Assembly (NCBI GenBank): GCA_038326165.1
Contig: JBBQJT010000009.1
Location: 17,317-81,316 of the forward strand
Length of the DNA: 64,000 nt
DNA from: JAEUUM01 sp038326165
Lineage (GTDB): Bacteria; Bacteroidota; Bacteroidia; Chitinophagales; Saprospiraceae
Reading direction: 5' to 3'
Part shown: one piece after another, positions 44,827-52,975 of the stretch
Layout of the letters: every line of letters begins with the position of its first letter
Numbering within the stretch: position 1 is the stretch's first letter
Program-made: the position numbers and the translations under genes
Notes under the pieces: model-generated
What the model was told of the DNA's origin: nothing
Database searches by the model: none
What the model saw: only the letters and a program-made list of their open reading frames with translations

Positions 44827-45666
44827 ATGCAACAATCGAGTCCAATAAACAGCCTAAAAACTCTCCTTTCAAAGGCATTATCACTCGCAAATTCCGCTTC
44901 CATTTCCTTGATTGAGAAGGATATGATTATGGCTTTGATAAGGAAAAGTTATGAAGAAGCCAATATGCTTGAAATAGAAAGCAGTTCAATTCCTGAAGAG
45001 CAAAATAAACTGGCTACAGATCCTGTAATCATTCCTAAACCAATTCCAGAAGCAACTCCTGAACCAATAATAATTCCTGAAGTACTGCCTGCTCCTGTTC
45101 CATTTGAATTTATTGAAGAAGTCAAAATCACGGTTCCTGTAGCCGAACAAGTTGTAATTGCAGAGCCTGAAATTATCCAAGCGGAGTCAACTGTTGTTGC
45201 GCCAGTTCAATCAGTGGACCTGTCTTCGCCCGTGATGGAAGAAAAACTTGCACCATCTCCCAATTTTGCTGAATTAATGGAAAAGGTAAAACCAAAAGAG
45301 ATTGTAATGCCGACTCAGAAGATTGAAGAAGAAGATGAGCCAATGTTCTTCTCCGATATACGACTTGAAGATATGTTTGACCCAAAGGCGGCCTCTGAAT
45401 TATCAGAAAGATTGAGTGCTTCAAAAATTGATAATATCGTTACAGCAATTGGCTTAAACGAGCGAATCTTTACGGTCAACGAATTATTCGAAGGCAACAA
45501 TGATGAATTTCAGGATGTATGTGCCCACTTGAGGCAATTGGGTAGCTATGCACAGGCCAAAAGCTATCTGTCCACCTCCGTTATCGACAGATACAATTGG
45601 ATGGCTCCGGATAAATTCCGCAAAGCAAAGGAATTCATCAAATTGGCTCGCAGATTGTACATATAA
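44827..45666 (+). CDS. hypothetical protein with Pro/Glu-rich linker and conserved helical C-terminus
   Basis: A 279-residue cytoplasmic protein. The first 50 residues are helical. Residues 55-170 are a low-complexity stretch rich in P, E, I and V (for example IPKPIPEATPEPIIIPE), likely disordered. The last 90 residues form a compact helical domain, IVTAIGLNERIFTVNELFEG with AKSYL and RYNWMAPDKFRKAKEFIKLARR. I recall this C-terminal pattern in Bacteroidota proteins of unknown function encoded near housekeeping genes. pfkA follows after 15 bases. Confidence 0.75.
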   Translation: MQQSSPINSLKTLLSKALSLANSASISLIEKDMIMALIRKSYEEANMLEIESSSIPEEQNKLATDPVIIPKPIPEATPEPIIIPEVLPAPVPFEFIEEVKITVPVAEQVVIAEPEIIQAESTVVAPVQSVDLSSPVMEEKLAPSPNFAELMEKVKPKEIVMPTQKIEEEDEPMFFSDIRLEDMFDPKAASELSERLSASKIDNIVTAIGLNERIFTVNELFEGNNDEFQDVCAHLRQLGSYAQAKSYLSTSVIDRYNWMAPDKFRKAKEFIKLARRLYI

Positions 45667-45681
45667 TCTCAATAAAACAAA

Positions 45682-46650
45682 ATGAAAAAAATTGCTGTAT
45701 TTACCTCTGGTGGTGATTCTCCTGGCATGAATGCTGCCATAAGAGCTGTTGTCCGTGCTGGAATCCATTCAGGGCTGGAAGTTTATGGAATATTGCGTGG
45801 ATACGAAGGAATGATAGATGGAAACTTTGTGCCAATGGATACCCGCAGCGTAAGCAATATCATCCAGCTCGGTGGCACGATACTCTACACTGCACGAAGT
45901 GAAAGATTCCGAACACCAGAGGGAAGAAAACTGGCGTTTGAAAACCTAAAAGCACACGATATCGATGGTATTGTTGCGATTGGTGGGGACGGAACATTTA
46001 CAGGAGCTGATATTTTTACCAAAGAGTATCCACTAAAAATAGTGGGATTGCCGGGAACCATAGACAATGATTTATACGGAACAGATTTCACAATTGGTTA
46101 TGATACTGCCATAAATACGGCCATGTGGGCAATTGACAATATCAAGGATACTGCCAATGCTCATGATCGTTTGTTCTTTGTAGAAGTAATGGGACGCGAC
46201 AGCGGATTCATAGCGTTGCGCAGCGCTATAGCCGTGGGAGCCGAAGCAGTTTTAATACCCGAAACACATACAGACATTGATCAATTGTATGATAAAGTTA
46301 GAACTCAAAGTGATTTAAAGAAACGGGCTTGTATTGTGGTAGTTGCTGAAGGCGACGAATTTGGTGGTGCCTATAAAATATCAGAAGAGATCCGTAAAAG
46401 AGATCCGAAGTTAGACATTCGTGTATCTGTACTCGGGCACATGCAGCGTGGTGGCAGACCCAGTTGTATGGATCGATTTCTTGCCAGCAGATTGGGACTA
46501 GAAGCAGTAAAAGCCTTAAATGATGGAGTTTCGGGCGTAATGATTGGACAAAGTCATAACAATATCACATATACTCCGTTTGAAAAGTCAATAAAACTAA
46601 ACAATACCTTAAACCCAGTGTTGACTGAGATGGTAGAAATCTTATCATGA
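45682..46650 (+). CDS. pfkA: 6-phosphofructokinase
   Basis: A 322-residue glycolytic kinase (fructose 6-phosphate to fructose 1,6-bisphosphate). It shows FTSGGDSPGMNAAIRAVVR, GGDGTFTGAD, the catalytic PGTIDNDLYGTDFTIGYDTA and VEVMGRDSGFIA. GGDGT (rather than GGDDT) marks the ATP-dependent type. Length is normal. The last bases overlap the rhomboid start by 4. With pckA at 33428 the window encodes opposing steps of glycolysis and gluconeogenesis. Confidence 0.96.
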   Translation: MKKIAVFTSGGDSPGMNAAIRAVVRAGIHSGLEVYGILRGYEGMIDGNFVPMDTRSVSNIIQLGGTILYTARSERFRTPEGRKLAFENLKAHDIDGIVAIGGDGTFTGADIFTKEYPLKIVGLPGTIDNDLYGTDFTIGYDTAINTAMWAIDNIKDTANAHDRLFFVEVMGRDSGFIALRSAIAVGAEAVLIPETHTDIDQLYDKVRTQSDLKKRACIVVVAEGDEFGGAYKISEEIRKRDPKLDIRVSVLGHMQRGGRPSCMDRFLASRLGLEAVKALNDGVSGVMIGQSHNNITYTPFEKSIKLNNTLNPVLTEMVEILS

Positions 46651-47372
46651 ACGATCATTCCACAAATCTTGCATTGCTCAAAAAAAGATTGCGTTGGCCA
46701 TTGGCCTTTGTGGCGTCCCTGTGGATTGTACACTTAACCAAGATCTTTTTAGGCTGGGACTTGGGTTTTCTGGGTGTCTTACCTCAAACAAAACAAGGTT
46801 TAATAGGAATATTTACTGCACCATTTATTCATGGCGATCTTCCTCATTTGATATCCAATACTATTCCTTTGGTCGGGATGTTATTGATTATGGTGTTGGT
46901 CTATCCACGTGTTGCATTCAAAAGTTTCATGCTGATCTATGTTCTGACAGGAATCAGTGTATGGATTTTTGGGCGAAAAATGGTGTTTCATATTGGAGCC
47001 AGTGGAGTGGTTTATGGCTTGGTGGCATTTGTTTTTTGGAGTGGGGTGTTCCGCAGAAGCATGAAATCCATTGTACTAGCTCTCATCATGGTGGTTATTT
47101 ATACACCAATGTTTGCAGGTATCTTTCCAAATAAGGAAGGTGTGTCTTGGGAAAGTCATTTATTGGGAGCCATCATGGGTGTATTCACTTCATTTTACTT
47201 TAAACAAGAACTGGAAGTTGATGAAATGGAAGAGTCAAATCATATAGTAGATCCTGAAATGGAAGCTAAAGCCTATTTCTTTCCACGTGACGTATTCGAA
47301 AAAACGAAAGCTGAAAGAGCGGCTGAACAATTGCGCAACAGTCAGAACTGGATGTCTGACACTTCTTTGTAA
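46647..47372 (+). CDS. rhomboid family intramembrane serine protease
   Basis: A 241-residue membrane protease with about six helices. The catalytic pair is Ser119 in IGASGVVYG and His171 in WESHLLGAIMG, with IHGDLPHLISN (about 61-71) as the usual L1/TM2 histidine/asparagine region. A charged cytoplasmic tail (about 190-241) follows. It overlaps pfkA by 4 bases. The substrate is unknown; relatives cut single-pass membrane proteins. Confidence 0.92.
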   Translation: MNDHSTNLALLKKRLRWPLAFVASLWIVHLTKIFLGWDLGFLGVLPQTKQGLIGIFTAPFIHGDLPHLISNTIPLVGMLLIMVLVYPRVAFKSFMLIYVLTGISVWIFGRKMVFHIGASGVVYGLVAFVFWSGVFRRSMKSIVLALIMVVIYTPMFAGIFPNKEGVSWESHLLGAIMGVFTSFYFKQELEVDEMEESNHIVDPEMEAKAYFFPRDVFEKTKAERAAEQLRNSQNWMSDTSL

Positions 47373-47615
47373 CCCCTGCTAATCAATCCTTTTACTATCT
47401 AATTAATTTTTGATAGGTAAAAATCACTAGTCTCCACGCAATGGATATTATTGAGAAATACACCTAGATTTCTATTGAATTTTTGCAGTTCAACCTAAGT
47501 GAATACTTCATCGATCACGTTTCAAGATGTTAATAAATCGTTTACTACTTTCTATCTTCAGCCTGAATTTTGATTTGTATTCAAAAAATTGGAACTTGCA
47601 GTCTTAAATTATTTC

Positions 47616-48179
47616 ATGAAATTAACATTTCAACTACTTTTTGTTTTTTTCCTGCTCATCGGCAATGGTCTGGTTGGACAGAATTACAATTACGTTGAAC
47701 AGGCGCGGAGCAAGGAAAAGCTTGATACCATTTACCCGTACAATGTGCTGCTCAAAACAATGAATGGCGACTCAAGTATCAGCAATAAACTTTTTGCTGC
47801 CAATGGCAAGCCTAGTTTATTGATTTTTTGGCTGACTACCTGTTATCCTTGTAGAATGGAAATGGATGCCATAGCCATTAAATATCCTGAATGGCAAAAA
47901 GAGTTGGCTTTCAACACCTATGCGATTTCTACAGACTGGGCTCATAATATAGGATCTATCAATAAACGCTGGAAAGACAGGGAATGGCCTTTTGAATTTG
48001 TTTGGGATTACCACAAGGAATTCAAAGAAATAATGCCTGGTGGTTTGAACGGTTTGCCGCAAGCTTTTGTGATTGATGGAAAAGGCAAGATAGTATTTCA
48101 CAAAAGGAAATACAATACTGGGGACGAAGATTTACTCTTCGAACAATTGAAATTGGCCGCGCATGCAACCAGTCATTAA
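47616..48179 (+). CDS. TlpA-like thioredoxin-fold protein, exported
   Basis: A 187-residue protein from the ATG at 47616, which gives a signal peptide MKLTFQLLFVFFLLIGNGLVG; nine further upstream codons (TTG at 47589) would precede it and are unlikely. The thioredoxin fold has FWLTTCYPCRMEMDAI with the redox pair CYPC. It also shows the cis-proline region NGLPQAFVIDGKG. It probably reduces or oxidises periplasmic thiols, for instance in cytochrome c or outer-membrane protein maturation. A specific role is not evident. Confidence 0.88.
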   Translation: MKLTFQLLFVFFLLIGNGLVGQNYNYVEQARSKEKLDTIYPYNVLLKTMNGDSSISNKLFAANGKPSLLIFWLTTCYPCRMEMDAIAIKYPEWQKELAFNTYAISTDWAHNIGSINKRWKDREWPFEFVWDYHKEFKEIMPGGLNGLPQAFVIDGKGKIVFHKRKYNTGDEDLLFEQLKLAAHATSH

Positions 48180-48192
48180 TATCGGTTGGAAA

Positions 48193-48312
48193 TTACTCCG
48201 CTTTCTTAGCAGCAAGCTTAAGCTTTGCTAATTTTGCAGCTTTAGGTCGGCTATTACCGTTACTTCCAAGGATGATTTTTCCTCTTTTTGATCTTTTATC
48301 TCCTTTACCCAT
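48193..48312 (-). CDS. small ribosomal subunit protein THX
   Basis: A 39-residue, very basic protein: MGKGDKRSKRGKIILGSNG, then NSRPK and a lysine/alanine tail LAKLKLAAKKAE. The MGKGDKxxxRGKI...G start is the signature of bS THX/Thx proteins, which lie in a cavity of the 30S head in Thermus and are widespread in Bacteroidota. The tail is longer than in Thermus Thx. The gene is monocistronic, between convergent and same-strand neighbours. Confidence 0.85.
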   Translation of the reverse strand: MGKGDKRSKRGKIILGSNGNSRPKAAKLAKLKLAAKKAE

Positions 48313-48372
48313 GGTGGTATTTATTTGAATTAAGGGTGCAAAGCTACATTAAATAGACATGAAATGAAACTC

Positions 48373-49215
48373 CTAAGCGAAATCTCTTATTCTATACCCG
48401 TGGCTATAGACATTGAACCGTCCTGATTTCAAAAATCCAACCAGACTAATTCCAGCCTCAACCGACAATTCTACTGCCAAACTGGAGGGTGCTCCAATAG
48501 CTGCAACTACTGGTATTCCTATCATTGCTGCTTTTTGTATCAATTCAAAACTCGATCTTCCACTCAGCAAAAGTATATCTGGGTTGAGTTCGGTGTGATT
48601 TAATAAATATCCAGCTATTTTATCCAGCGCATTGTGTCTTCCTACATCTTCTCTCAACGTGATCAGTGTTCCTGTTTCCGTAAAAATTCCGGCTGCATGC
48701 AAACCACCTGTCGATTCAAATACTGATTGTGCTTCGAGTAAAGTTTGTGGCAATGACATCAAAACATTCGGATCAATTGCTAGTTGGAGTGATGTTAAAG
48801 CTCTTTTTCGGACTTGAAAAATGGATTCTATACTTGACTTGCCACAAACACCACAACTGCTGCTGGTGTAAAAGTGCCTGTCTAGTTTGCTCGTATCTGG
48901 ATTGAAATCCTTTCTTAATTGAACAGCAATCACATTATCTCCATTCACAGTTTGCCAGACTGGAAGCCTTTCCACAGCCGATATTTCATGAAATGATTCA
49001 ATAATTCCCTCCGTAAACAGAAATCCTAAAGCCAATTCTTCATCATTGCCTGGAGTGCGCATCGTAATGGATATTGGCTTGCGAATTAATATTCCATTAG
49101 ACCAATACTCCAGTTGAATTTCCAACGGCTCCTCAACAGCGAGTTCGTCCATTTCAGTAGTCAAACCCTTATTGTGCCATTTCTGAATCGGAACTTGCTT
49201 AGAATGCCTTTTCAT
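48373..49215 (-). CDS. fdhD: formate dehydrogenase accessory sulfurtransferase FdhD
   Basis: A 280-residue sulfurtransferase that receives sulfur from IscS-type desulfurases and passes it to the bis-MGD molybdenum cofactor of formate dehydrogenases. The active cysteines are Cys121 and Cys124 in SSSCGVCGKSS. MRTPGNDEELALGFLFTEG and REDVGRHNALDKIAG are family signatures. No formate dehydrogenase or other molybdoenzyme gene lies in the window. It is 3 bases downstream of the GH3 gene and at the end of the sulfur locus, which fits general sulfur metabolism but proves nothing. Confidence 0.95.
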   Translation of the reverse strand: MKRHSKQVPIQKWHNKGLTTEMDELAVEEPLEIQLEYWSNGILIRKPISITMRTPGNDEELALGFLFTEGIIESFHEISAVERLPVWQTVNGDNVIAVQLRKDFNPDTSKLDRHFYTSSSCGVCGKSSIESIFQVRKRALTSLQLAIDPNVLMSLPQTLLEAQSVFESTGGLHAAGIFTETGTLITLREDVGRHNALDKIAGYLLNHTELNPDILLLSGRSSFELIQKAAMIGIPVVAAIGAPSSLAVELSVEAGISLVGFLKSGRFNVYSHGYRIRDFA

Positions 49216-49218
49216 TAT

Positions 49219-50718
49219 TTATTGTTTGAATGGCAACAATGCGTCTGCAATTTTACGATCATTGGACAGCCTTGGAACTTTGTTTTGACCACCCAACTTA
49301 CCTTGACTTTTCATGTACTCTCTAAAAGCACCCTTTTTCAACACGGTTAACACCAATGGTTGCAATATCTTGCCCGATATTAGATCTTGATAATAGATGT
49401 TCTGTTCAATCATGGCCTTGTCCAATTCCTCCGCAAATTTTATGGGATCACTAGGAAATTGGTCGAACTCAACAAACCACTCGTGATAAGGCTTGGATCC
49501 AGATTCAGTATTCACTTGTGGTGCTACGGTAAATTCTACAACACTGCAGGTAATCTTGGCACTTGCTTGTCGCAAAGCAGCTTCCACTTCCTTGCCTATC
49601 ACATGTTCGCCAAAGGCTGAAATAAAGTGCTTTACCCGCCCAGTTACCCTGATTCGGAATGGTTGCAATGAAGTAAATTCGACTGTATCGCCAATGTTAT
49701 ATCCCCATAGACCAGCATTGTTGTTGATGATGATGGCATAATTAACTCCCATTTGCACTTGGCCCAAATGTAGTCGTGTTGGGTGTTCTGCATATATTTC
49801 ATCAGCGGGAACAAACTCAAAATAGATACCTGAATTGGCATTGATCAACAGCCCCGAATCACCCTGTTTATCTTGAAATGCTATGAAGCCCTCCGATGCC
49901 GGATAAGTCTCCACACTATCAATTCGTTGGCCTACCAGTCTTTCAAGTGCAGAACGATAAGGTTCAAAATTAACTCCCCCATATACGAACATATCAAAAT
50001 TGGGGAAAAGCTTTTTGATGGTTGATTTGCCTGATTTTTCGAGCAGTCGTTCGTAATACATTTGAACCCAAGGTGGAATTCCGCTGATAAGTCGCATATC
50101 CTGCCCTATTGTTTCCTTAACAATTGCATCCAATTTTTCTTCCCAATCATCTATACAATTGGTGGTGTAACTTGGGAGCTGGTTGGTTTTCAACCATTGT
50201 GGGACCTGATGATTCACTATACCTGATAGTCTGCCAGTGAGTATGTCTCCTGTTTTTTCAAGTTCTGGGCTACCAGACAGGAAGATTATCTTTCCATCAA
50301 AAAAACTACCTTTGCCAGTAGTGGAATAGTAATGCAATAGTGCATTGCGTGCGGTACCAAAATGATTACTCAAGCTGTCCTTGGTTAAGGGAATGTACTT
50401 AGCACCTGAAGTTGTACCACTTGTTTTGGCAAAATATATGGGAATGCCTGGCCATAAAACGTTGCGTTCGCCCTCTTTTATTTTAGCAATATACCCAGCT
50501 AAGGCTTCATAATCTCTGATTGGAACCGAATCTGAAAAATCTTGGGCAGTTTTAATTTCATGAAATGAGTGATCCCTTCCAAAGTTCGTCTTTGCAGCCT
50601 TAAGGACCAGTTTTTCTCTAATCCTATGCTGACAATTGACTGCATCAGCACTCCACCTGCGGATGTCAGCGGATACCTTATTGGCATATAGCCGTATCAA
50701 ATTTGATTTTAATCCCAT
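49219..50718 (-). CDS. GH3 family acyl-adenylating enzyme
   Basis: A 499-residue protein of the GH3 auxin-responsive promoter family. KTNFGRDHSFHEIKTAQDF, IPIYFAKTSGTTSGAKYIPLT (ATP/P-loop-like motif) and YPASEGFIAFQ are characteristic, with the C-terminal SAFGEHVIGKEVE lid region. In plants, family members join amino acids to jasmonate or auxin through acyl-AMP. In Bacteroidota the substrate is unknown. It is 3 bases upstream of fdhD and 112 bases after the metallophosphoesterase gene, so it is not clearly part of the sulfur operon. Confidence 0.9.
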   Translation of the reverse strand: MGLKSNLIRLYANKVSADIRRWSADAVNCQHRIREKLVLKAAKTNFGRDHSFHEIKTAQDFSDSVPIRDYEALAGYIAKIKEGERNVLWPGIPIYFAKTSGTTSGAKYIPLTKDSLSNHFGTARNALLHYYSTTGKGSFFDGKIIFLSGSPELEKTGDILTGRLSGIVNHQVPQWLKTNQLPSYTTNCIDDWEEKLDAIVKETIGQDMRLISGIPPWVQMYYERLLEKSGKSTIKKLFPNFDMFVYGGVNFEPYRSALERLVGQRIDSVETYPASEGFIAFQDKQGDSGLLINANSGIYFEFVPADEIYAEHPTRLHLGQVQMGVNYAIIINNNAGLWGYNIGDTVEFTSLQPFRIRVTGRVKHFISAFGEHVIGKEVEAALRQASAKITCSVVEFTVAPQVNTESGSKPYHEWFVEFDQFPSDPIKFAEELDKAMIEQNIYYQDLISGKILQPLVLTVLKKGAFREYMKSQGKLGGQNKVPRLSNDRKIADALLPFKQ

Positions 50719-50830
50719 AGAAAGTAAAGTTATGTTAAGCCTTCCAATCCTTGGTTATAAATTGCTTTATTTAGTATTTTGAATCAAGTTTTTGACGTGA
50801 AATTCTCTAGTAAAATACTTTATGCTTTTG

Positions 50831-52540
50831 CTATCTGAAGGTATAATCAACTCCGGTAACTTGAGTCAAAAGTGTGTCAGGCGCGTCCAATATTATTGCA
50901 TTTTTCTCGGGTTTAGGCGTAACGGGTGAATTCTTTTGCAAATACTCTGTCATTGTCTTGTGTAAGGTTGAGCTTGTATTCTTTGGCTCTAAAACTCCTT
51001 TTATTCTGCACAGCATATCTGTTGGATCACCATCACGCTCGCATGCCAATATTGAATATAGCTTATCCATTTCAATTGGCTTTCCCTTGATCGTTAATGA
51101 TTGAATTCTTTTGCCCATTTCACCAAAAGCATTGAAGCTGGCTTCCATTCCTTTGAATTTGACTACCCATCCACCAAAACGTTTGGTTGCATCCTTTGCA
51201 AAAACATTGTTTAATTCCTTTTCAAGCCATTCATTCAGTTGTTTTCCTGAAACCATGGCGGTACGAACCGTGCTGTCAACTGGCAGCATGTCAAATACAA
51301 ATCCATTGGTGATGGGAATATTGCCCGTACCGTCAGGAGTAGTTCTCGGGGGGCAAAATCGGAATCCGTTGCTCAAAACAATGTCGATTTCGGGAAATTT
51401 CCAACTGAGCGCATCCAGAATCATGGTATCAATTGGATTTTCGACTACAAAATATCTGTACAGTGGGATGGTACTATAACCTATAATTTGGTTGATATCT
51501 TTTTTGAAGTCTGCCTCATTTTCGGATAGTAATTGATCAATTTGCTTGTTTGGTTTTAATTTATCAGATTCTACTTCAAGAAGCTCATAATGATCTTCAA
51601 TTACAATTCCGTTTTCAATAGTTAGGTCTAATTTTCCAATAAATGAACCAAAGGCTCCTGGTTCAACTACTTTGGCATACTTGCATTGAATGGGCTTCCT
51701 GACTCGTTCATGTGTGTCGCCTCCAAGTATGTAATTAACGCCTTCACATTCAGGGGAGTCAGCAAGTGCGATCTGCTGTGATAAGCCCAAATGAGCTATG
51801 ATGATAATGAAATTACATTGCTCTTGATTCTTTAATACATCAATGTAGTAAGCGAGATTCTCTTCTGGTTTGGTGTACAATATGCCCTTGCTGTAATTGG
51901 GGCTTTGTCGCAATGGAACCAAAGGGTCGGTATAACCGATAAATCCAATTTTGGCACCGGCTACACTCCAAGTATAATAAGCTTGAAAAATCAGCTCTCC
52001 TTTTTTGCCTTCTCCCCAATCGTGGTACATATTGGCACATATTTTTGGGGCGGACAATTTACCCAACAAGGTTTGCATTTTTCTCTTCCCATATATCACC
52101 TCCCAATTCCCAGGCAAATACAAGTCATAATCCATTGCGTTCAATATGGGAACAAAAGCCATTCCAGTTGTTTTGACACTCAGCTCGCTGCCTTGAAACA
52201 TATCACCTGTGTCGATAACAAAAGTATTGGGGTTGCTCTTTTTTAATTGCTTCAGCATGGTAGCCATGTGGGCATAACCACCAGTTTTTCTGAAAACCGT
52301 CTTCCCATTTTCCCAAAACAATTCGTCATGTGGGTGTATTTGGCAGTGAACATCTGTGGTTTGAAGAATGCTAATTGTAGTTTTTTGACCTCCAATTGGT
52401 TTTTCATTATCCAAAACTAATTCATCAACGGAGTCTGACTGGTTTTGCAATGAAAATCCTGAAAGCGGCGCCACGAGCCCCACTCCAAGACCAAACTGCC
52501 CGAGGGATTTTATAAATTTCCGTCTTTTATTGTTCTCCAT
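50831..52540 (-). CDS. SoxB / 5'-nucleotidase-family metallophosphoesterase
   Basis: A 569-residue protein. The leader NNKRRKFIKSLGQFGLGV resembles a Tat signal with a poor twin arginine, so it is probably periplasmic. The metallophosphoesterase domain has TTDVHCQ (Asp63, His65), VIDTGDMFQGSELS (Asp110-Asp113), PGNWEVIYG (144-152), AHLGLSQ (His250) and GGDTHERV (273-280). The nucleotidase GNHE motif is GNWE here, and GGHTH is GGDTH, both unusual for a true 5'-nucleotidase. The C-terminal domain (about 330-560) has NGFRFCPPRTTPDG, and the later MGKRIQSLTIKGKPI also reads like SoxB. Ordinary SoxB hydrolyses sulfane sulfur off SoxYZ, but no soxYZ is near. It is the last gene of the six-gene sulfur operon (9-base gap from dsrE-like). 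A nucleotidase role remains possible. Confidence 0.75.
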   Translation of the reverse strand: MENNKRRKFIKSLGQFGLGVGLVAPLSGFSLQNQSDSVDELVLDNEKPIGGQKTTISILQTTDVHCQIHPHDELFWENGKTVFRKTGGYAHMATMLKQLKKSNPNTFVIDTGDMFQGSELSVKTTGMAFVPILNAMDYDLYLPGNWEVIYGKRKMQTLLGKLSAPKICANMYHDWGEGKKGELIFQAYYTWSVAGAKIGFIGYTDPLVPLRQSPNYSKGILYTKPEENLAYYIDVLKNQEQCNFIIIIAHLGLSQQIALADSPECEGVNYILGGDTHERVRKPIQCKYAKVVEPGAFGSFIGKLDLTIENGIVIEDHYELLEVESDKLKPNKQIDQLLSENEADFKKDINQIIGYSTIPLYRYFVVENPIDTMILDALSWKFPEIDIVLSNGFRFCPPRTTPDGTGNIPITNGFVFDMLPVDSTVRTAMVSGKQLNEWLEKELNNVFAKDATKRFGGWVVKFKGMEASFNAFGEMGKRIQSLTIKGKPIEMDKLYSILACERDGDPTDMLCRIKGVLEPKNTSSTLHKTMTEYLQKNSPVTPKPEKNAIILDAPDTLLTQVTGVDYTFR

Positions 52541-52549
52541 GTTTTTTGT

Positions 52550-52969
52550 TTAAAATCCACCTTTGATGTAACTCCATCCCATTTCTTGTTTTTCAACTAT
52601 TTCCGCTATTCCGGCGGCAACAATTTGTGCTTCTGGCAAAAGTTCTGATACTAAAATTTTTCGTTGTTTCATTGTGTTTTCGCAAACCATGAATGAAATG
52701 TCCATCGACTTTAGCTCGCTAATGGCAGCAATGTGCTTGGATTTGGCGGACATCAAATAATCAATTCCGTTGTTATAAAGCACCACTTCAATTTTGGCTT
52801 TGGGCCAATGGGCTCTAAGATTTTGAAGTTGTTTGGTGAAGGCTTTTTGTTGCAGCGTATCTTGGGCGTTGGTAAAAGCGAAGACTATTTTATGCTGTTT
52901 TTTTTGTGCGAATGCATTTGCGCTGCCCACTGTGAGAAGCAAAATAACTAAAAACTTGATGTATTTCAT
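52550..52969 (-). CDS. periplasmic DsrE/DsrF-like protein
   Basis: A 139-residue protein with a signal peptide (1-21, ANAFAQ) and a DsrE-type fold: KIVFAFTNAQD start, EVVLYNNGIDYLM and a conserved cysteine, Cys96, in ISFMVCENTMKQRKI. DsrE-like proteins carry persulfide sulfur on this cysteine between sulfur enzymes. Here it is exported, unlike cytoplasmic DsrEFH, which fits work with the periplasmic cytochrome and SoxB-like enzyme that flank it (gaps of 6 and 9 bases). The function as carrier is inference. Confidence 0.82.
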   Translation of the reverse strand: MKYIKFLVILLLTVGSANAFAQKKQHKIVFAFTNAQDTLQQKAFTKQLQNLRAHWPKAKIEVVLYNNGIDYLMSAKSKHIAAISELKSMDISFMVCENTMKQRKILVSELLPEAQIVAAGIAEIVEKQEMGWSYIKGGF

Positions 52970-52975
52970 TTGAGG

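Noticed and set aside
46694..47134. Plus-strand frame of 146 codons overlapping the rhomboid gene
   Set aside because: It lies fully within the rhomboid reading frame in another phase; the rhomboid has intact catalytic motifs.
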